Part shown: one piece after another, positions 7,382 to 10,556 of the stretch
How the letters are laid out: every line of letters begins with the position of its first letter
Position numbering within the stretch: position 1 is the stretch's first letter
From: JBDRLH01 sp043813215
GTDB lineage: Bacteria > Patescibacteriota > Minisyncoccia > Minisyncoccales > JAQTPW01
DNA: 10,556 nucleotides
NCBI GenBank assembly: GCA_043813215.1
Contig: JBDRLH010000020.1
Location: 1 to 10,556, forward strand
Reading direction: 5' to 3'
Made by a program: the position numbers and the translations under genes
Notes under the pieces: generated by a model
The model's input: the letters and a program-made list of their open reading frames with translations, nothing else
Told to the model about the DNA's origin: nothing
Databases searched by the model: none

Positions 7382-7402
7382 TGTGTAAAACTTTGTGGAC
7401 AA
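7382..7402 (-). promoter_or_regulatory. Two tandem candidate DnaA boxes between dnaA and dnaN
   Basis: Read on the - strand, TTGTCCACA (7402-7394) and TTTTACACA (7390-7382) each differ from the consensus TTATNCACA at one position and lie three bases apart in the same orientation. Paired near-consensus boxes in the dnaA-dnaN gap are typical of origins or of DnaA-controlled dnaN expression. Confidence 0.6.
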
Positions 7403-7461
7403 CGGATAGAAAGATTGTCTGAAATTTTTTTTATGCAATTTCCAGCTGAAAATATCAAATT

Positions 7462-7470
7462 TTTTCCACA
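7462..7470 (+). promoter_or_regulatory. Candidate DnaA box at the dnaA 3' end
   Basis: TTTTCCACA is one mismatch from the consensus TTATNCACA and faces the opposite way to the pair at 7382-7402. An AT-rich stretch of about 60 bases separates them and could be an unwinding element. A T run makes the match somewhat more likely by chance. Confidence 0.45.
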
Positions 7471-7472
7471 AG

Positions 7473-8828
7473 TTAACAACTAATAACTCTCTGTTTTATT
7501 AGATTTATTTCATCGCTTAAATTATTGTCTTTTTCGATTTCTCTTGAGATTTTTTCATAAGCATGGATGGCCGTGGTGTGATCTTTTCCGCCGAATCTCC
7601 TCCCTATGAAAGGAAAGGAGCTTTTTAATTCTTCTCTCAAGAGATACATGGCTACTTGTCTTGGTTTGACTATTTCTTTCTTTCTTGAGATTGATAAGAT
7701 TTCTTTTTCTCTAAGGTCATAAAAACTGGCCACGGTCTGGATTATTTGCTTTGGAGTGGCGATTTTCGGCGGCGAAGCGATTAAGTTTTTTAAGAGGGAT
7801 TTGGCGACTTCAATGTCCGGTATTTGGTTTTGGAGTTTTTGGTAGGCAACCAGTCTGTTTAAAGCTCCCTCCAATTCTCTGATATTTTTTTGGATATTGG
7901 AAGCGATGTAGTTTAAAATTTCTTCTGGAAATTCCGCTTTTTTTTCTTGAGCCTTTGTTTTTAAAATAGCCACCCTTGTTTCAAAATCGGGAAAAGAGAT
8001 GTCGGCTATCATCCCTCCTTCAAATCTCGACCTTAATCTTTCGGCCAAAGCCTGGATGGCTTTTGGGGGGCGGTCGGATGACAGAACTATTTGTTTATTC
8101 TTTTCGTATAAAGAATTGAAGGTGTGGAAAAACTCTTCTTGTGTTTTTTCTTTGCCGGCTAAGAATTGGACGTCATCAATAATTAAAACATCTATCGCCC
8201 TTAATTTTGCTTTAAAATTTTCTATTTCCTGGCTTTTTATGGAAGCTACGATGCCTGAAGTGAATTTTTCTGAAGGAATATATCTTACTTTTTTTTCGGG
8301 AGAGTTTTTTAATATTTCATTTCCGATAGACTGGAGGAGATGAGTTTTTCCCAGCCCCACTCCCCCATAAATAAATAAGGGGTTGTAAACTTGACCCGGG
8401 TTTTTAGAGGCAGCCCAGGAAGCCGCTTGAGCCAATTCATTAAATGGTCCCACTATAAAACTTTCAAAAGTATAGCGCGGATTGAGGTTTGTTTCTTGGT
8501 TGATTTTAAATTCCTGGAATTCAAGCTGGTTGGTTTCCAGTGGCAGAGAAAATAAAGAGTTTTTTCTTGAGACTTTTAGCTCGGACTTGTTTACTGCGTA
8601 TTTGACCTGTCGTATGTTTTCGTCCAAGCTGTTTAAAATTTTAAAAATAGTTTTATTGTACTTTTGCTCAAGCCATTCTTTGGCAAAAGAATTAGGGACA
8701 GAAACGACAACTTCGTTTTCTTTTTGAGAATCAATCCCGGTGCTTTTAAACCAGGTAGAAAAATTAGCCGGGGAAATATTCAGTTGGATTTGGGCTAAAA
8801 CCGCTTGCCACAACTCCTCGCGGGTCAT
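7473..8828 (-). CDS. dnaA: Chromosomal replication initiator DnaA
   Basis: The 451-residue ATPase binds DnaA boxes and opens the origin. Domain I (about 1-80) begins MTREELWQAVLAQIQ. The AAA+ domain has Walker A GGVGLGKTH (155-163), Walker B DVLIIDD (213-219), sensor 1 LSSDRPP (249-255), the arginine-finger region ERLRSRFEGG (263-272) and sensor 2 NIRELEGALNRL (315-326). The C-terminal DNA-binding domain carries RQVAMYLLRE (390-399) and the signature GGKDHTTAIHAY (413-424), so all key parts are present. I chose the ATG at 8828-8826. The frame stays open for 61 more codons upstream, but that stretch is not DnaA-like and lies over the promoter and DnaA boxes. The gene diverges from rpmH and precedes dnaN, the classic origin layout. 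The boxes upstream suggest autoregulation. Confidence 0.97.
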   Translation of the reverse strand: MTREELWQAVLAQIQLNISPANFSTWFKSTGIDSQKENEVVVSVPNSFAKEWLEQKYNKTIFKILNSLDENIRQVKYAVNKSELKVSRKNSLFSLPLETNQLEFQEFKINQETNLNPRYTFESFIVGPFNELAQAASWAASKNPGQVYNPLFIYGGVGLGKTHLLQSIGNEILKNSPEKKVRYIPSEKFTSGIVASIKSQEIENFKAKLRAIDVLIIDDVQFLAGKEKTQEEFFHTFNSLYEKNKQIVLSSDRPPKAIQALAERLRSRFEGGMIADISFPDFETRVAILKTKAQEKKAEFPEEILNYIASNIQKNIRELEGALNRLVAYQKLQNQIPDIEVAKSLLKNLIASPPKIATPKQIIQTVASFYDLREKEILSISRKKEIVKPRQVAMYLLREELKSSFPFIGRRFGGKDHTTAIHAYEKISREIEKDNNLSDEINLIKQRVISC

Positions 8829-8854
8829 AATATTTATAAAATTACAACGCTTTG

Positions 8855-8882
8855 GTAATATAAGATTATAACAGCCTGTCAA
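8855..8882 (-). promoter_or_regulatory. Probable dnaA promoter
   Basis: On the - strand a perfect TTGACA (8882-8877) is followed after 16 bases by TATTAC (8860-8855). A perfect TATAAT (8870-8865) lies within the spacer and could serve instead with a weaker TTGCTT about 16 bases upstream. Either choice gives a leader of roughly 20-30 bases before the dnaA ATG, so a promoter here is likely even though the exact elements are uncertain. Confidence 0.5.
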
Positions 8883-8915
8883 AAAAAAGCAAAATAAGCT
8901 TAAAATAAAAAAGAG

Positions 8916-8935
8916 TGTTGATAATTTGTGTATAA
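8916..8935 (-). promoter_or_regulatory. Two tandem candidate DnaA boxes between rpmH and dnaA
   Basis: Read on the - strand, a perfect consensus box TTATACACA (8935-8927) is followed two bases later by TTATCAACA (8924-8916), one mismatch from consensus. The 11-base repeat distance puts both on the same face of the helix. They sit just upstream of the dnaA promoter and about 20 bases from the rpmH promoter, as expected for an origin and/or a DnaA autoregulation site. Confidence 0.7.
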
Positions 8936-8955
8936 ACTGGGTAAAATTAGCGAAA

Positions 8956-8983
8956 TTGACTTTGCGTCCGTTTCCTTTACAAT
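8956..8983 (+). promoter_or_regulatory. Promoter for the rpmH-rnpA-yidD-yidC-jag unit
   Basis: TTGACT (8956-8961) and TACAAT (8978-8983) are 16 bases apart. The start would be near 8990, with a leader of about 34 bases before rpmH. No other promoter is seen in the following 1.5 kb, so it probably drives the whole run. Confidence 0.7.
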
Positions 8984-9023
8984 AGAAATAGCATAATTTA
9001 ATTTTATTCAAAATTAAAAAAAC

Positions 9024-9158
9024 ATGTCAATTACTTATAACCCCAAAAAGAAAAAGAGAAAAAGGACGCATGGCTTTCTTAAGAGACAATTCTCCTCCGG
9101 CGGCAGGCGCACCCTAAGGCGGCGCAGAGGGAAAGGCAGAAAGAGATTGGCCGTATAG
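9024..9158 (+). CDS. rpmH: Large-subunit ribosomal protein L34 (bL34)
   Basis: This is a 44-residue, strongly basic protein. The family core is clear: KRKRTHGFLKR (12-21), the middle FSSGGRRTLRRRR (23-35) and the ending GKGRKRLAV (36-44), closely following the bL34 pattern KRKRxHGFRxRM...GRxVLxxRRxKGRxxL. The N-terminus MSITYNPKKKK replaces the more common MKRTYQPS-type start. The protein binds 23S rRNA in the 50S subunit. It is the first gene after the origin-side promoter and is followed by rnpA after 14 bases, the almost universal bacterial order opposite dnaA. The stop is TAG. Confidence 0.95.
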   Translation: MSITYNPKKKKRKRTHGFLKRQFSSGGRRTLRRRRGKGRKRLAV

Positions 9159-9172
9159 CCGGCCGCAAAAAC

Positions 9173-9544
9173 ATGCTTCCCAAAAGCAACCGCTTAAAAA
9201 AAGAAAATGATTTCAGAAAAATTTTACGGGGGGGAGAAAGCGCCAGGGGAAATTTCTTGGTTTTAAAAGCCGCCAGAAACAGCTTGGGCAAGGTCAGGGT
9301 GGGGATATCTGTTTCAAAAAAAATTTCCAAAAAAGCGACCTTGCGCAATAAAATCAAAAGAAGACTGGCGGCCTGCCTAAAGCCAAAAATACCGCAGATA
9401 AAAGAGGGTTTAGATCTTTTTTTGATAGCCTTGCCGGGATTGGAAACTAAAAATTTTTCAGAAACGAAAAAAGAATGCGACAGCCTTTTTAAAAAAGCGA
9501 GAATATTAAAGAATGACGGAGAAATTATTTCTAAAAACAATTAA
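9173..9544 (+). CDS. rnpA: Ribonuclease P protein component
   Basis: The 123-residue basic protein is the protein subunit that helps the RNase P RNA cut 5' leaders from tRNA precursors. The N-terminus LPKSNRLKKENDFRKI matches the family start, the core strand-helix region is VRVGISVSKKISKKATLRNKIKRRL (about 41-65), and it contains the diagnostic RNxxKR motif as RNKIKR (58-63). Length is normal. It follows rpmH as in most bacteria, and its last 32 bases overlap the start of yidD in another frame, implying translational linkage. The RNase P RNA gene is not in this window. Confidence 0.93.
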   Translation: MLPKSNRLKKENDFRKILRGGESARGNFLVLKAARNSLGKVRVGISVSKKISKKATLRNKIKRRLAACLKPKIPQIKEGLDLFLIALPGLETKNFSETKKECDSLFKKARILKNDGEIISKNN

Positions 9545-9722
9545 ATTATACCAGGATATTGTTTCGCCAAATTTGCAAAAAAATTGCCGCTTCTGGCCGA
9601 GTTGCTCGCAATATTTTTATCTGGCGATAGAAAAATACGGCACGGCAAAAGGACTTTTAAAGGGAATAAAAAGGCTGGCCAGATGTTATCCGTGGCACAA
9701 GGGAGGCGTAGATCTGCCCTAA
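9513..9722 (+). CDS. yidD: Membrane protein insertion efficiency factor YidD
   Basis: The 69-residue protein has the typical YidD length and signature: an amphipathic N-terminus (KLFLKTIKLYQDIVSP), then CRFWPSCSQY (25-34), IEKYGTAKGLLKGIKRLARCYPW (39-61) and the final GGVDLP. Conserved cysteines are at 25, 31 and 58. YidD is a small inner-membrane-associated factor that aids YidC/Sec-dependent insertion, and here it lies directly upstream of yidC. The ATG is inside rnpA; it is the only start in frame that keeps the amphipathic helix, so the 32-base overlap appears real. Ten bases separate it from yidC. Confidence 0.93.
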   Translation: MTEKLFLKTIKLYQDIVSPNLQKNCRFWPSCSQYFYLAIEKYGTAKGLLKGIKRLARCYPWHKGGVDLP

Positions 9723-9732
9723 TTAAAATAAA

Positions 9733-10464
9733 ATGATAGGAAATATTTTTAACTTAATTTTATATCAGCCGTTATTTAATGCCCTGATTTTTTTATATGC
9801 CTATTTGCCCGGGCATGATTTCGGCATAGCCATAATAGTTTTGACCGCCGCCATCAGGTTGGCACTGTATCCCCTAATGGCCCAGTCCATAAGGTCGCAG
9901 AAAATTTTAAACGAGCTTCAGCCCAAGATCCAGGAAATACAAAAACAATATCAGGACGACAAGCAGCAGCAGGCCAAAGCCATGATGGAACTTTATCAGA
10001 AAGAAAAGTTCAATCCGTTCGGCGGCTGCCTGCCCCTGTTGATCCAGCTGCCGATTTTAATCGCGCTCTACCGGGTTTTTTGGAAGGGATTTCAAGCGGA
10101 ACAACTGGGATTTCTTTATAGCTTTGTCCCCAATCCCGGGGCGATCAATCCGATGTTTTTGGGGCTGATAAATCTTACCCAACCCAATATCTTTTTCGCA
10201 ATTTTAGCCGGAGCCTGTCAGTTCATTCAGTCGAAAATGATGATGCCCCAAATAAAAAAACAACCGCAGGGCGACAAACAAACGAATCAGTTCTCCGACG
10301 CCATGCAAAAACAAATGATTTATTTTCTTCCTTTGTTCACCGTTTTTATTTTGTGGAGATTGCCGGCGGCTGTCGGTCTTTACTGGATGGTGACCACTTT
10401 ATTTTCAATAATTCAGCAGTATTTGATCTATAAAAAACCGGTTGTAAAAAATGTTAGACCATAA
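9733..10464 (+). CDS. yidC: Membrane protein insertase YidC/Oxa1 (short form)
   Basis: The 243-residue integral membrane protein inserts and folds membrane proteins, alone or with Sec. Hydrophobic segments lie at about 5-25, 30-48, 98-116, 152-168 and 195-228 (the last long enough for two helices), fitting the conserved five-helix Oxa1 core. Arg42 in IRLALYPL is the family's positively charged residue in the hydrophilic groove, and the charged hairpin (about 54-95) forms the cytoplasmic C1 coiled region. NPFGGCLPLLIQLPILIALY (94-113) and LPAAVGLYW (210-218) are strongly diagnostic. It has no large periplasmic domain like that of E. coli YidC and no lipobox, as in many small-genome bacteria. 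Its end overlaps jag by 14 bases. Confidence 0.95.
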   Translation: MIGNIFNLILYQPLFNALIFLYAYLPGHDFGIAIIVLTAAIRLALYPLMAQSIRSQKILNELQPKIQEIQKQYQDDKQQQAKAMMELYQKEKFNPFGGCLPLLIQLPILIALYRVFWKGFQAEQLGFLYSFVPNPGAINPMFLGLINLTQPNIFFAILAGACQFIQSKMMMPQIKKQPQGDKQTNQFSDAMQKQMIYFLPLFTVFILWRLPAAVGLYWMVTTLFSIIQQYLIYKKPVVKNVRP

Positions 10465-10556
10465 TGATTTAGAAAAAATCAAAAAAGAAACCGAAGAATT
10501 CTTCAAAAGAATGACTTTTGAGGTTGAAATCGAATTTTTGCCGCCAAAAGATCAGA
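10451..10556 (+). CDS. jag: Jag-like (KH/R3H) RNA-binding protein, 5' portion only
   Basis: An ATG inside the end of yidC opens a frame that runs off the window, giving 35 residues beginning MLDHNDLEKIKKETEEFF. The segment around EEFFKRMTFEVEIEF resembles the start of the KH domain in Jag/KhpB proteins, where a helix with a hydrophobic face leads into the first strand. The position immediately after yidC is the standard place for jag, and the 14-base overlap fits the pattern of this operon. Jag/KhpB binds RNA and affects cell-wall and division control in Firmicutes. The call depends mainly on gene order, because the diagnostic KH GxxG loop and any R3H domain lie outside the window. Confidence 0.75.
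   Translation, partial: MLDHNDLEKIKKETEEFFKRMTFEVEIEFLPPKDQ

Noticed and set aside
7403..7461. A sigma-70 promoter for dnaN (TTGCAT at about 7437-7432 on the - strand)
   Set aside because: No matching -10 lies at 15-19 bases; candidate pairs nearer dnaN also have poor spacing, so none is annotated.
7999..8343. 114-residue open frame on the + strand
   Set aside because: It is the reverse complement of the conserved DnaA AAA+ core, so it is a shadow.
8829..9011. 61-codon upstream extension of dnaA resembling a lipoprotein signal (hydrophobic run ending LTGC)
   Set aside because: It covers the dnaA promoter, the DnaA boxes and part of the rpmH promoter region, and it is unlike DnaA domain I, which begins cleanly at the ATG at 8828. 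The lipobox look arises from translating AT-rich DNA.
9079..9540. 153-residue open frame on the - strand
   Set aside because: It is antisense to rpmH and rnpA, both unmistakable, and its composition is that of a reverse-strand shadow.
116..10464. Recoding of TGA as glycine (Gracilibacteria-type code)
   Set aside because: Known families are full length with standard decoding and need no in-frame TGA.
1..10556. CRISPR array, insertion sequence, integrase, toxin-antitoxin or defence cluster
   Set aside because: I see no regularly spaced repeats, transposase motifs, terminal inverted repeats or defence-type domains; the content is core housekeeping.

Overview
The window is about 10.5 kb of compact, AT-leaning bacterial chromosome around a replication origin. 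It suggests a member of the Candidate Phyla Radiation (Patescibacteria, probably Parcubacteria-like). This rests on gene style, not on a marker search: tightly packed genes, a short five-helix YidC, a surface protein with paired lamin-tail domains, a yebC-ruvC pair, a dnaA-dnaN block with no recF or gyrB after it, and no Shine-Dalgarno sequence before any of the starts. Standard decoding gives full-length known families, and no TGA is used as a stop, so the TGA=Gly code of Gracilibacteria/Absconditabacteria is not supported.

Region 1 (1-2935, + strand): the tail of an unidentified gene, then a secreted, membrane-anchored protein with two lamin-tail domains. A promoter follows, driving yebC (translation/regulatory factor) and ruvC (Holliday-junction resolvase). 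Inside the 3' end of ruvC lies a consensus promoter (TTGACA-16-TATAAT) for a separate small transcription unit. It holds a 42-residue, extremely acidic open reading frame and ends in a strong, apparently bidirectional terminator.

Region 2 (2936-6219): tyrS on the - strand and a class A penicillin-binding protein on the + strand diverge from an 89-base gap. Their two promoters there share one palindromic -35 element. The PBP gene ends tail-to-tail with dnaN, overlapping it by 11 bases.

Region 3 (6209-9023, - strand): dnaA then dnaN, with candidate DnaA boxes both between them and upstream of dnaA. This is the likely oriC neighbourhood.

Region 4 (9024-10556, + strand): the classic rpmH-rnpA-yidD-yidC-jag run (ribosomal protein L34, RNase P protein, two membrane-insertion factors, KH/R3H RNA-binding protein), with overlapping genes and one clear promoter before rpmH; jag runs off the end.

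The genes are core housekeeping: replication initiation and processivity, recombination, translation, wall synthesis and membrane-protein insertion. I see no tRNA, rRNA, CRISPR, insertion sequence or defence system. No gene-free stretch exceeds 300 bases. I found no convincing new multi-gene system; the best candidate for something undescribed is the isolated acidic small gene at 2748-2876.
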